From Anaeramoeba flamelloides (Eukaryota; Metamonada; Anaeramoebidae): DNA of 64,000 bases. The position numbers were made by a program, and so were the translations under genes. The stretch lies in contig JANTQA010000023.1 in NCBI GenBank assembly GCA_027625915.1, forward strand, positions 9,114,001 through 9,178,000, in the 5' to 3' direction. Under the pieces are notes generated by a model. That model had not been told where the DNA came from, did not search any database, and saw nothing but the letters and a program-made list of their open reading frames with translations. Every line of letters starts with the position of its first letter. Position 1 is the stretch's first letter. Below are positions 11,301 to 22,118 of this stretch, piece after piece.

Positions 11301-12608
11301 GTTTATTTGTTAAATCTAAGATTATATCAGAATCAGAATTTGAATTAGGACTTGAGTCGGTCTTGGAACTTGAATTGAGACTAGACTTAGATTGTGTTTT
11401 AGAATTAATGGGATCGTTTTTAACTGGATTTATATTTGAATTATTCTCTTCATTTTTGGAATTGGTATTTGTAACAAGCAAATTATTTTTTTTATCAATG
11501 TTTTCCTTTTTTTCTGTTTTAAGACTAAGGCCGTTGACGAGCGCCTTGGGTTCTTCGTTTATTATCTTTTTTTCTTTTGTTTTTTTTTCTTGGATTTGTT
11601 CATCCTTTTTGATAAAAGAATCAAAAAAAAAAATAAATAAGCACGATCAATTGAAAAAAAATTGAATCAGCAAATAAAAATCATAAATAAATAGAGAAAG
11701 ACTAAGAATAAACATAATTTAAATGGGATTAAAAAGAAAAGTACTTCTGAATTTAAAGCTGAAAACCCAACAGAATCGGAGTCTGAGTTATCAGTGACGG
11801 GGGCTGTCATTAAAGATCTTAATTCTTCTAATTCTAATGTTAATGTCTTTTTTTCTTTTCTTTTTTCTTGCAGTTGCAACCGAAAGGAATAGAGCCTTTC
11901 TTGTTGGGCAAGATTACTTTTTGTGTCTTCAAGTTTGCGAAGCTTTTTTAATTCAAATTCAAGTTTTTTTAACTCTTGTTTTGTGTTTTGGATTTCTTTT
12001 TCATTGGATCGGTAGATTAATTTTTGATAATTTTCTTCATCAACATCGATACCTTCAATTTTTTTTTTCTTTTTAATTTCCTTTCTTTTCATTTTTCTTT
12101 CTTCCAATTCTTCTGTCTTGTCGACCAGTATATTCCTTTTGTTGTTATTCTCTGAAATGATTTGCTTTAAGTTGTTTTGTGATCGTTGAATTTTTCGATC
12201 AAAATTTGCAGACTCCTCTTGTGATTCAAACTCTGAGATTTTCTTTTTGTGTGTCGCGATTTTCTTTCTTAAGTGTTTCAAATTTTGTTTTGTTTCCTTG
12301 TCCATTAGCTTTTCTAATTCTTCAATGTTCTTTTTGTTTGATTTATCTAATCTTTGTTGTGCCTTTATTAATTTTTCTTTTGCTAATTTATTTTCTTTTT
12401 TCTTTAACACCATTTTCTTTTTTGCTGAACGAAATTGTGCTTGAAGAGAAAGCACATGCTCAGAAGAAGTGAGTTTTTTTTTTTGGTTCGTTAATTTTTC
12501 AAGTTCGATCTTTTTGGTTTTATATTCTAAATGGATTTTTTTTAATGTATGCTTGCCTTGGATTTTAGAAAGATCTTTTGGCTTAAATGTTTTGTTTCGA
12601 AAAGTCAT
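7647..12608 (-). CDS. Coiled-coil / RGS / DUF547 fusion protein
   Basis: Four exons: 12608-11745, 11604-10978, 8948-8448 and 8291-7647, all joined in phase 0, giving 878 residues. Residues 1-288 are a highly charged coiled coil. A Ser/Asn/Lys-rich linker follows. Residues 450-578 form an RGS domain: the first half (VEYFRDFL, EYLLFFLDIQKFK) lies in exon 2 and the second (LYNKYLDVGA, FDHIQE, LFKESQHYLELK) in exon 3. Residues 625-830 are DUF547, recognised by AFWLNLYN, HSIIVNG, YIVGGMEFSLYDILHGILR. RGS domains accelerate GTP hydrolysis by G-alpha; DUF547 has no settled biochemical role and in plants is usually joined to a leucine-zipper N-terminus. The RGS domain is interrupted by a 2029-base intron (8949-10977); the other introns are 140 and 156 bases. 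Stop is TAA. The model is strong because domain continuity and phase agree at every junction. Confidence 0.85.
9170..9560 (+). repeat. Dispersed repeat family F, copy 1 (inside an intron)
   Basis: Matches 50700-51075 in the same orientation and part of 29930-30150 in reverse. Shared blocks include ATTACG(G)ATTTTTT, TTTCACTGAAAAAA or ATCACTGAAAAAA, AGAAGATTTTT and TTGGAAGATCCTTTTTTTTT. It lies in intron 2 of the RGS-DUF547 gene and helps explain that intron's size. Confidence 0.65.
9790..10110. other. GC-richer intronic block with short inverted repeat
   Basis: Within the long RGS-gene intron this block is visibly richer in G and C than its flanks. AACTGAAG recurs three times at about 9930-9990. 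GAAACCGACTG near 10013 pairs with CAGTCGGTTTC near 10088. No open frame runs through it. It may be part of a degraded transposon or a structured RNA; nothing decides between these. Confidence 0.35.
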
Positions 12609-12805
12609 TAAGTTGACTTATGTTTTTGATCTTGGAAGCTAATTTGGGCTATTGTTTGGATATTGTTCACTTTTTCAAAAAATGATAATCTTTTTCTTAT
12701 TTTTTTGTTTCTAATTTCTTGACAAAATAAGTTCGATAAATGTTGGAGTATTTTAGTGAACCAATTCCTAAAGTTGTAAAGTCAATAAATTTGTGATTAT
12801 CAGAA

Positions 12806-13034
12806 ATACTATTTGTTGAAAAATAAAATCGTACAAAATTTTCATTCAGCTTTCCCAAAAAAGAAGATATAAATCATATAAAATTTCATATTTTTTATTT
12901 CTTAAATCAAGTTTAAATTATGAATTTATCTTTTAGAATTGGATGACTTTGATTAATTTATTTGAAATTCTTCAAAGGTGATTATTTTGGAAAGCTGAAT
13001 GAAAATTCTGATCTTTTTATTTGCAATTATCAGA
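12806..13034. mobile_element. MITE family A, copy 1
   Basis: About 230 bases with inverted ends of about 45-50 bases. The inner part of the ends is AAAATTTTCATTCAGCTTTC on the left and its complement GAAAGCTGAATGAAAATT on the right; the outer part resembles AATACTRTT-x-x-TTG. Four copies occur in the window. This one sits about 200 bases upstream of the start codon of the RGS-DUF547 gene. There is no coding capacity, so it is non-autonomous. Confidence 0.8.
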
Positions 13035-13189
13035 AGTTATTTGAAATAAGTAAAAGCTAAATTTAATGTATAAGAAGAATTGATATAAAGTAACAGTGTA
13101 AATTTGTTGAGATCTACAACCAGTGTTTGATATTTTAAGACTCTTAAACAAACATCAAAACTTGGTTAATAATATGTATCAATTTGATA

Positions 13190-13493
13190 CAGTCCTGTGC
13201 CATTTTAAGACACAGGAAAAATCAAGAAATAAGGCACAAAATTTTGTTCACTTTAAGGCACAAATTTTTTGATTTAAGGCACTTTCCCAATTTCAAGATA
13301 TAATTTCACCGAATAATTACAGAGTTAGTTTGAGTATTTTCTTCAATATATATATAGAATATTTCTGAGTAATCTTGGAAATTTACACAGAAAAATTGTG
13401 CCTTATTTTGACAACTTTGATTTTGTGCCTTAATGGGATTTTTTTGTGCCTTATTTCTTGATTTTTCCTGTGTCTTAAAATGGCACAGGACTG
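13190..13493. mobile_element. Tc1/mariner-type MITE family C with near-perfect ends
   Basis: 304 bases flanked by TA on both sides. The ends begin CAGTCCTGTGCCATTTTAAG and stay identical as inverted repeats for a little over 50 bases, through AATAAGGCACAAAA. The arms keep AAGGCACAAA subrepeats, as in family D. Such conserved arms in neutral A/T-rich spacer suggest a recent insertion. No transposase frame is present, so it must have been mobilised by an element elsewhere. Confidence 0.88.
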
Positions 13494-14845
13494 TAAAGGT
13501 TTTTAAAATTTTTCTTAATATTTAAAAGTTAATATCAACAAAAAATTATGTTTAAGGGACTAATCTCTATTATTTTTTTTTTTGGTCAATGACTAAATAA
13601 GGATTGATTATCTAGAAATCAGTTTAATATTGAAAATAAATAGGTTTTTTCAAATCTAAGTAATTGGCAAAAAATTTTCTCAATCTCTATTAAATTTAGG
13701 TAAAAAAAATTATTAGAGACTAGTCGCTTAAGGGAGAAGTATTTATTAAAAATAAAATGAAATCTTTTTGAGATCTTAAAAGTTATCTTTTTGGAATTTG
13801 TGTTTCGGCTTTGAAATGGTGAAATAGATGACTTAACCACAATTTAACAATTTATTAATTTGATTCTATTTTTTGAAATCCAATATCAATATTTTTTCCA
13901 ACAATAAATGATAAAAAATTAACTATATTTATTTAATTGAAATAATGAACATATCATTTTCTTCTGTGTTAGATTAAAAAAATGACAAAAAATAATATTG
14001 CTATAAAGATGATTTAATTAGCTTATACTTTTGATCAACTTCTAGCCACATGCTTACTCTTTCAATTTTAGCTATTTTCAAATTTTGAATTAAGTTTTGT
14101 TATTCAAAATAACTTTTTAGGATGATGGTGAGAGTTTCTAATTTTTAAAATGATTAGAGTTGTGGGATAAATTATATTAGTAAAAATTAATATAGATCAA
14201 GTATAGCAGCTTATACTAGTTTTCAAAAAAAGTGAAAATTTTAAAGAGTCTTTTAATCATCGGATTCATCCAATTTGAATGTTTTTTACCAAACAATAAT
14301 AATAATAAATAACAGTTGAAATTTTCTAGATCAAATTGATCAATTTATTTTAGCTTGGTGGCTTTAAGTTGATTTTTGGATATTCTGTCTTTGTGAAAAT
14401 TTTTCAAAATTATTAAAAAAAAATTGATAGATTTTTTTTTTAATTTTGTTATTTATTTAATAAAAGAAAAATTTTAAATATATTTTTTGTTTCTATTGTC
14501 AGTTTATAATTTTATTTTAATTCTTGTTGGTATTAACTAACCTGTTTCAAATAATAATTCTTCCAATTTTGTTCATTTCTCCAAAATTAGCAAATTATCA
14601 TTCTCTCGATAGGAGATATTATAAATATAACCTATCCAGAATTATTATCTGTATATTTTTTTACTATTAACTAAATTAACATTAGTCGTTTCTAAAAAAA
14701 GGCGTAATAATCATTTTGGGTTTATTATTGAAAGTTTAATTATTAAATAAAATTGTTTATTTAATTATTCGAGATTTTGATGATAGCATATATTATTGTA
14801 ATAAAATAAAAAATAGTGTTTTTTTAAATCAAAATAAAAAAATAA

Positions 14846-15211
14846 CTTGACTTTTAAGAAATCCATGAGACTTTTACAATACTTTTCCATTTTAAAAATG
14901 TCTGGAAGTATTTTTAGAGTTTTGAATTGTCTCCAATTGTTTGAAAGTTTTGAAAGACATAAAACTTTCAGAAACAAAAGAAGTTTGTTTGTAGTTGATA
15001 AAAACATTTTTTTCTTTTCATTTTTTTTTTACAAAAAAAAAATCTCAACAAATTTTATGATCAAACAAACCAAACTCGTTCCCTTTATAAAAGTTTTCTG
15101 TCTTCTAAAACTTTCAAACACTTAAAGACAGTCCATAACTCTTACAAACACTTTCTGTCATTATTAAAGGGGAAAGTGTTGTAAAAGTATCAAGGCTTAG
15201 CAAAAGTCAAG
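14846..15211. mobile_element. Inverted-repeat element K (MITE-like)
   Basis: 366 bases whose ends are CTTGACTTTTAAGAAATCC (left) and, read inward from the right, CTTGACTTTTGCTAAGCC. The ends remain complementary for about 43 bases, through ACTTTTACAA-x-ACTTT-CC. The interior holds several copies of AAACTTTCA-A. Short open frames inside are a by-product of composition. I saw no convincing target-site duplication and no second copy in the window. Confidence 0.65.
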
Positions 15212-17094
15212 AGATTTTTTTTAAGATTTCAAATGAAAATAATTTTTCATTTTTTCGCGATAATGTTGTTTATCACGATTTTATGATTTTTCGTGATAAA
15301 GTTGGACTAATCGTGATTTTTTTAATACTATTGCGATTTTATTGTTAATATTGTGATAATATATGTTATCATCAAAACCTCTATTAAATAAATATTCATA
15401 TTTCACAATTTTTTATATAATAAATTTTTTTGATTATTCAAAAGAATTATCTGAAAAAGATGCAAAACCTTTATATTAAAATATCTGGTAAATTAGATTT
15501 GATATTGGGTAATAATGGTAGTAGTGGTAATAATTGTTGTAAAATATTTTTTATCATATAAGAAATAAATAGAATTCAATTGTTTTATTCTTCATAAAAA
15601 ATGGGGAAAAAAAATTATATACCTGAAACAAGGTTCTTTTCTGAGGTTTCTTTGTTGATTCAAATTTTTTTAACCCTTAGAATTTACAAAATATATAATT
15701 AGAGAATATCATAGATAATATATTTTAAAATTATTCCTTGTTGCAGTAGAAGAATGTACCTTAAAAAATATTTTTTATCTTGGAATTTGGTTAGAACAAA
15801 ACATTATCTTGATTATAATTTTAAAAAACTAAAAAGATACTTGTAAACACACAATCTATTGTTTAAACAAAATAAACTCAATAATGGAGTAAAAATAACT
15901 TTTTTCAAAACTATCATATTAATTCAACTTTAATAGTCGCAAAATATTTGAGTTAATATCACGTGATTATGAAAGAATTGATAGATTAATCGATAAATCA
16001 GTCTCAAATTATTTACAAATTAATATTCCTTCACCAAGAATAATTTATTCTACTGAAGTATTAAATGAACTCGCTAGATTAAAAATATACTGAAGATAAT
16101 ATAAATTAATACAAAAAATTAGATTTCATAAATTTGAAAAATTTAAAAATGATAGTGAATTTTGGAATACTTTTAAAGGAAAATATTAATTGGTATATAT
16201 AGGGAATTACGGTCATTAGTAATGGAATTAATTCTAGTTTAGGTGTACCAACCTGAAAAATTCTCTAGTTAGAAAGTTCAACAATATCTAAAAAATTATA
16301 TAACAACAAAATTAAAATTTAATAGAAATAAATTGAAGAAAGACATTTTCCGACCATAAAGTTTGAATAGTGTTGAAGACGTACTTTCAATTTGTCTTGA
16401 AAGGCAGGTTTTTTTCAATAATTGTTGTATTTCATTCAACAAAGTTCATTTTTATTTTGACTAGATCAAAGTATTGAGTTATTTTTCAGATAATGTTTTT
16501 AAGAGAAATTTTAATTTACCAAGGAGAACTAATATGATTTACAGTTAATGGCATCACAGTTTAATTTTTGACTTATCCGTGGTCATGGTAATTCCTTAGT
16601 TATTCATTTTAATAAGATCTTTTTTTATGGCAGAACTTCAAGATACCAATTAAATATTTACTGATGGTTTATTGTCAGTTTCTTTGATGATTTAATTACT
16701 AGGTTTCTGTAAATGGGAAACACCACTTTTTTACTTTTGAATCACATGTTTATCATGTACTGCACTGTTTATTGTAGCAAGATTCGTTTTGATTGAAATA
16801 ATGGGTTGGTAACATTCGTATCACATTTTTTATTCAGTAGCAAAAAACTTTGTTGATGAAAAAGAAAAAAAGTAATTAGCAATCCATTAAAAGTAAATCA
16901 TCTTAGTTAAAGATTATTTGAGACAATGGGTACACTATTTACCCAATTGTCCAATTATTTCGTCATTAATTTGGATAAATAGACTCAATTTAAGAAATTA
17001 AATTAGCTTGTGTAATAATAAAACAAACTTAACTTTTTCAAAGAGTTGAAAATAATTTATTTTTTTGCTTTCCGCTCTTTGTCAACATCTCACA
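15212..17094. other. Spacer, possibly with an old LINE-like remnant
   Basis: The plus strand at about 15945-16200 has protein-like stretches, such as RIDRLIDKSVSNYLQINIP followed by EVLNELARLKIY, reminiscent of the linker between endonuclease and reverse transcriptase in LINEs. Many stops intervene and I see no diagnostic catalytic motif. The rest is plain A/T-rich spacer, including the 5' flank of the helical-repeat gene. Confidence 0.25.
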
Positions 17095-18108
17095 ATGTTA
17101 TCACAATTAATTTCAAATTCGATTAAACAATTTTCATTCCACTCACTGGCACCTCTTTGTACACCTGTCAAACGATCATTCTTTCAATCAAGTGTCAACC
17201 AAAGAAACAAAAAACCAAGGAAATCGAAAGTGCCACAATACGATTTCAAGCAGGTGATCTCTGAGGCCTACAAGGCATCAGAGTCTAGCCAAATGTTCCA
17301 AGCACTTTTAAAATTTAAAAAAGCTTTTAAAGCAGCCACAACCGATGAAGAGAGATTGGAAACTCTTGTCCAGATTACATACCATCATTACTCCTTGGCA
17401 AGAAAGGAAGAAAAGGCCGGAATTGACACCGAGGATACCGACCATTATGGCGAACTAGCTGTCCAACTTGCTGTCAAGCTAAACGATCTCCAATCGATCA
17501 TGAACATTTCACTCATACGTGCAGAGGCCTTGTTCAAATTAAACAAAAATGACGTTTCCCTTCAAGTGGTCGAAAAGGCAAGCGAGTTGCTCAATTCACA
17601 ATTGGAACAGCAAAACGGGATTGACTTGACATGGTTTATTTCCCTTTCGAGGGCATACATACGCTTACAAGAGAACGAAAAGGCCAGCAAATTGTTAGAC
17701 ACTGTTTTCGAACTTGCACTTAAGGAGTTCGATCGAATCAAAGGCTCCTGGGATGTTCAAAACGGTATTCCTGAATTGGACGAAGACGTTCATTCCCAAT
17801 GGGAAATTAGGCAAGTGGAAGCAATCCTATTAAAAATTGTGCAAATGAGATTTGATTTAGGTCTGCTGATGAATAACCTCGATAAGGCAGCAGAGAATGT
17901 TGATTGGTTTTTACAACGAATCTATTTTAAGCCTTTTTTTCAAAATTTAACACGAATGGCACCAACAGTCGCTAAAAGCAAGAACAAAAGGGTAGCTAGA
18001 TTGCTCATACAATTTATTGGACAATTTGAAAAAGAAGCAGGAATTCAAAGAGCACAAATGGTTCGACAAATACAAATATCAAAAAAGATTTTACAGGAAA
18101 TTTTATAA
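17095..18108 (+). CDS. Helical-repeat (TPR-like) protein with organelle-type presequence
   Basis: Intronless frame of 337 residues starting at ATG 17095 and ending TAA. The first 40 residues lack acidic residues, are rich in Ser, Phe, Lys and Arg, and can form an amphipathic helix (MLSQLISNSIKQFSF, then KRSFFQSS and RNKKPRKSK). This resembles a mitochondrial or hydrogenosomal targeting sequence. The rest is alpha-helical with pairs of helices resembling TPRs (for example around ALLKFKKAF, LAVQLAVKLND, SRAYIRLQENEKASKLLD). Codon use is more G+C-rich than in the KE-rich genes, which suggests good expression. No catalytic motif is visible; a scaffold or assembly factor is likely. Family unrecognised. 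Confidence 0.85.
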   Translation: MLSQLISNSIKQFSFHSLAPLCTPVKRSFFQSSVNQRNKKPRKSKVPQYDFKQVISEAYKASESSQMFQALLKFKKAFKAATTDEERLETLVQITYHHYSLARKEEKAGIDTEDTDHYGELAVQLAVKLNDLQSIMNISLIRAEALFKLNKNDVSLQVVEKASELLNSQLEQQNGIDLTWFISLSRAYIRLQENEKASKLLDTVFELALKEFDRIKGSWDVQNGIPELDEDVHSQWEIRQVEAILLKIVQMRFDLGLLMNNLDKAAENVDWFLQRIYFKPFFQNLTRMAPTVAKSKNKRVARLLIQFIGQFEKEAGIQRAQMVRQIQISKKILQEIL

Positions 18109-18834
18109 ATCAATAATTAGACTCTGCTTTCTATCTTCTCGCTCTTATCAATTAAAAAAGATCAATTTAACTTTGTGGATAGATATATAAATATATATAT
18201 ATATATATATCAATAAAAGGTCTTAATAATGTCTCAATAACAGTTCTTAGGAAAAGAAAAACAAATAGTTTTTTTTCATAAAATTTAAAACTTTACTCTA
18301 AAATCTAAAATAAATTTCACCCTCTTTTTTATTTAATTTATGAAACCAATTTGATTTAAATGAACCTATTACTAATTTCCAAATTAGAAATGTGAGTAAT
18401 CTCATTTAGATTCAAAAAAAAAAAATTCAAGAAGAAATTATAGACTAATACCTCTACAATTAAAATTTTTTTTAACTATTCTAAATTAATATTTTTTAAA
18501 ATTATCCCTTATTCTTTAAATGTTTTTCGAAATCACATGGGATTAAAGTATAAAAATAACTATTTTTTTTTTTTGAAAGAATATCTGTCTTTATTGTTTT
18601 GGCTTGGAAACAACCACTCTGTTATAATCCGAGTTTAACCTGGAAGAACTAAAAAAATGATATTTTTCGAAGTGAGATAAGATGATATTGAGGACTTCAA
18701 AGAAGAACGATTGAGGATATCTTATATCATCTATGCACAAGAACAGGTTCATTATTTTGGGAATGAAAGTGAATTCAAAACGAGTAAATATAACAAGGGG
18801 GTTGTTGAACAAATGTAACAATATGAGATGCTAT

Positions 18835-19208
18835 TTATCCTTGGAACTCAGGATCTAACTCTACACAAAAAAAAGACAATAAAAAAAACAAACAAAATCA
18901 AGGAATTGGTTATTTTTTAATGGTAATTTGAAGAACTTACTCTTCAAGAATCTTTTCCTTGATCCAATGGAGTTATAGAAAGCATTGAAGTTTAATGTTT
19001 CATCTATTAAGGGATTAAAACTTGGTTTAAATTCCAACAGAGAGAAACTAGATCGTTCATCCTTTCAATGAGATCTATCTATCCTTTTATTTTCGATTTA
19101 TCAACCAATTCTCGAAAACGATCAAACTTAAAAATCTGAATATATGTATTACCTGTTCTTGACTTTGAAGGATTTTGAACAGTACTCTAAAATTTCTTGA
19201 ATTGACAT
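18835..19208 (-). CDS. Small three-exon hypothetical protein
   Basis: Exons 19208-19153, 19047-18941 and 18860-18835, joined in phases 2 and 1, encode 62 residues beginning MSIQEILEYCSKSFKVKN and ending in DPEFQG. Donors are GTAATA and GTAAGT, acceptors CTAG and GTAG, and introns are about 105 and 80 bases. The middle exon (LLEFKPSFNPLIDETLNF) has ordinary protein composition in contrast to the surroundings. No family recognised. A longer minus-strand frame at 18591-18821 follows and could belong to a longer alternative transcript. It might instead be a decaying gene copy. Confidence 0.35.
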
Positions 19209-19999
19209 ATAAAAAAAAAAAATGTTTTTTTTTTTTCTCTTCAATACCTAACAATTTTTTTTTTCACCTTTTATGACTTTTTAAAATAGTTTTTTTTTTT
19301 TCATCTAAAATGCAAAAGAAAGTGACCAATTTTTTTTTTAAAAAAAATAGATTGTTTAAGAAACGAGGGGGGAATCATCGGATTTAGAAATCTTTTTCCA
19401 CCAAAAAAGGGAATTTATTTGAGCCCCAATTTCAAAGGGAATACATTAAGGTATTTTTTTGAGTTTTTATTGAATAAATAATTTATTTACTTGAACTTAA
19501 TTATTTTTTCAAAATCATAAATCCTCGGGACAAGATATATTTTGGGATTTATGAGATTAAAAAATTACACAAAAAAAATAAGTTAAAGTCTTGTAAAATA
19601 ACTTTAGTATTTTTAAATTAAAATTTATTTTATAGTAAAATAGAAATTATTTTACTCGAATTAAAATTCGAAATTAGAAGAACCCAAAAACTTCAAACTT
19701 GTCAAACAACTCAATGATTTCACAAAATCTTTCCACATAAACTACAGTATTATCATAATCTTTTTATATTTCTCATCCCTTAAATATCAGTTGTTATCAA
19801 AAATTATTTACTTTAAATTTCACAAAGAAAAAGTTTAAGTTTTAAAAAATGAATTATCTCAATAATCGATTTTGTAAAAAGTTTTATTTTAAAAATTAAT
19901 TTTTGTAAAAATAATAATATAATCTCTAAAAATAATATCAATCCTAAAAACAATTATTTTTATTATTATAATGAAGGGAGGAAATTAATTTCCTCTTAC

Positions 20000-20330
20000 A
20001 GCCTTTAGGTTTTCCAGGATTTAAAAGAATAGAGTAAAATCTAAGATTTTTCTCAATTTTTTTAAATTCTGGATAATCGCACTTAGGTTTTCTTGAGTTT
20101 TCTGTTTATTTGTGAAGTTTTCTAGGATTTTTTTTTACTTTAGAAATAAAAAGAAAATTTATTAAAATTTTCGGTTTATTTCTAAAGTAAAATAAACCTA
20201 CAGAAAATCTATTGATTATCCAAATAAATAGAAAACTTAAATAAAATCTAACGAAAATCGATAGATTTAATAAATAAAACAGAAAACCTCAAGAAAACCT
20301 AGGCACTCTACGGCATGCTACGGCACTCAC
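20000..20330. mobile_element. Foldback element family I, copy 1
   Basis: Long imperfect inverted repeat. The left part carries TTAGGTTTTCTTGAGTTTTC and the right part its complement GAAAACCTCAAGAAAACCTA, followed by a GGCACTCTACGGCA-type tail. A secondary hairpin lies in the middle (20130-20190). A shorter second copy is at 20695-20875. Non-coding. Confidence 0.6.
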
Positions 20331-20334
20331 ATAA

Positions 20335-22010
20335 TTTCTAAATTTTATTTAAAATTTTCAATAAAGAATCATAATTCTCATTACCTTTAACTAATGACAA
20401 AATAAATAATGATTCTTTATTGTGAAGAAGGTCTTTGATATTATTCTGATCATTTTTATTAATTTGAATTAAATCGTTAATTCAAATTATTTGGTTTTCT
20501 CTATAGAATGAACAGTCAATAAAAAATGATTGACATCTTCATTTATTACTAAGTTGAAATATTTTTTGTATAAATTACCATATTTTTATTTCATTTTATT
20601 CTTATCATAAACAATACAAAATCTATTTAGATAATTTGCTAGATTTATTAGTTTTAGCATGGAAGTGGAACCCTTCCATTTTAAATATTTTTTGTCGTTA
20701 GGTTTTTTTTAATTTAAAAGAATAGAGAAATAAATTTTTTTCAATTCTTTTGAATTCTGGAAAATCGTGGTTAGGTTTTCATGAGTTTTCTGTTTATTTG
20801 GTAAATCGATAGATTTAACAAATAAAACAGAAAACCTCAAGAAAACTTAGGCACTCTACGGCACTTGACGGCACGAATGTTTGTTTATATTGTTATTAAA
20901 TCTAATAATTTTTAAATATTCCTGACCTTTCGGCCAAGTGCTATTTATTATTATTTTTTCTCTTGATTGATTAAAATTTGCATTTAGTAATTTAAATTGT
21001 CTACTTTCGATTTAATATTTTTGTTATCTTTTTTTGGGAAAGTTTAAATTTTTTTGGATATTATCTACCAGAAGATTTTCTAATTTATTTTTGAGTTTAA
21101 ATCTTCTTTTATATATCGAAATACTTACTTGGTCTATTTTTGCTTCATTTTTATAAATTAATCTTGAAGAGTGTGTATTAAATTTTTAAAAATTTTGTGA
21201 CTTTTTTATTTATCCAAATATCTATCAAGTTGAAATCGTTTTGGGTTAGATTGAAAATAACTAGGCCTTAAAACAGTTGGCTAACAAATATCAATTTAAG
21301 AATTTCTAATTGTACTCCAGTGGCTAATTATTGCCGGTTAAAAATTATTTTGATTTTTTTATAAAATTGGCTTTTACCCTTTTTCAAGTTTTTTTTTAAA
21401 TGTTCCTTTTTTCAAGCCAAATGCCTAAATACTATTTTTTGAATAATTGATTTGATTTTATAGTTTTATCAATCTTTGGGTTCATTCAAAGTTCTTGAAT
21501 AATTTTAACAATTATTATTAACTTTTTGTCAGTATCTGGAATTTGTCCTTCCATTATTAAAATTAAGTCATCTGCAAACATTTGAACATAATGAACTAAA
21601 TCTGTTATTTTTTCAATTAAAAAGTAGCTGATAAATCCAAACATTAAAGGAGAAAGAGAATTCCCTTGATAAACTCCTATCCCTTCTTTTTTATAATATT
21701 TATGAATCCAAAAAATTGATTTTTTCATTTTTGATCTATTTATTGAGAGCATAATGTATTAGTAAATGACTAAAAGTAATCAAGGTATTTTTTAATATCA
21801 ATTGTAACTAATAAAAAATTTTTTATTTTTTTAAGTTTTTTAAGTTCAAATAGTAAATTTAGAACTGCAATTCAAAAAAATTATTTTTGCCAAAAAAACA
21901 CCTAATGATTGATTAAAATTATGGAATTTTTGTTTAATATCTTACTGATTACATCAACACAATAAATTAAAACTTGTTTTAGCATCTTGATAATACAAAA
22001 ACAAAAAAAA
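20335..22010 (-). pseudogene. Decayed LINE (non-LTR retrotransposon) 3' half
   Basis: Minus-strand remnants follow the order of a LINE ORF2. DIKKYLDYF (RT motif A region) lies near 21800. GVYQGNSLSPLMF and then QMFADDLILI (the QG-x-SLSP and FADD motifs) are in the longest open piece, 21486-21752. YLGIWLEKRN lies near 21440, then a Trp-containing segment near 20910. A C-terminal piece (YLKWKGSTSMLKLINLANYL, RFCIVYDK, NEDVNHFLLTVHSIE) at 20400-20690 fits the usual Cys-rich tail. Several stops and frameshifts separate the pieces and the 5' half is not recognisable. Foldback element I2 is inserted between the RT-downstream region and the tail. The ADD-type motif and YLGI rule out ordinary host genes. 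Confidence 0.8.
20695..20875. mobile_element. Foldback element family I, copy 2, inserted in the LINE relic
   Basis: Same family as 20000-20330, with GGTTTTCATGAGTTTTCTGT facing ACAGAAAACCTCAAGAAAAC around a short loop (GTAAATCGATAGATTTAAC) and the GGCACTCTACGGCACTT tail. LINE-like coding remnants continue on both sides, so this insertion post-dates the LINE. Confidence 0.6.
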
Positions 22011-22118
22011 AAAAAAAAAATAGAATATATTAGGGTTTTGTAAATATTTTTATTTGAAAATTATTATTAAAAGTTCAAAAACAAAAATAAAATAAAAAAA
22101 CAAAAAAACAGAAAAATT

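Noticed and set aside
11052-12472. Plus-strand hydrophobic frames resembling membrane proteins
   Set aside because: Antisense to the coiled-coil and linker exons of the RGS-DUF547 gene, whose frame is supported by domain continuity and splice phase.
14847-15125. 92-codon plus-strand frame
   Set aside because: Lies entirely inside inverted-repeat element K and is Phe/Lys-rich; no protein signal.
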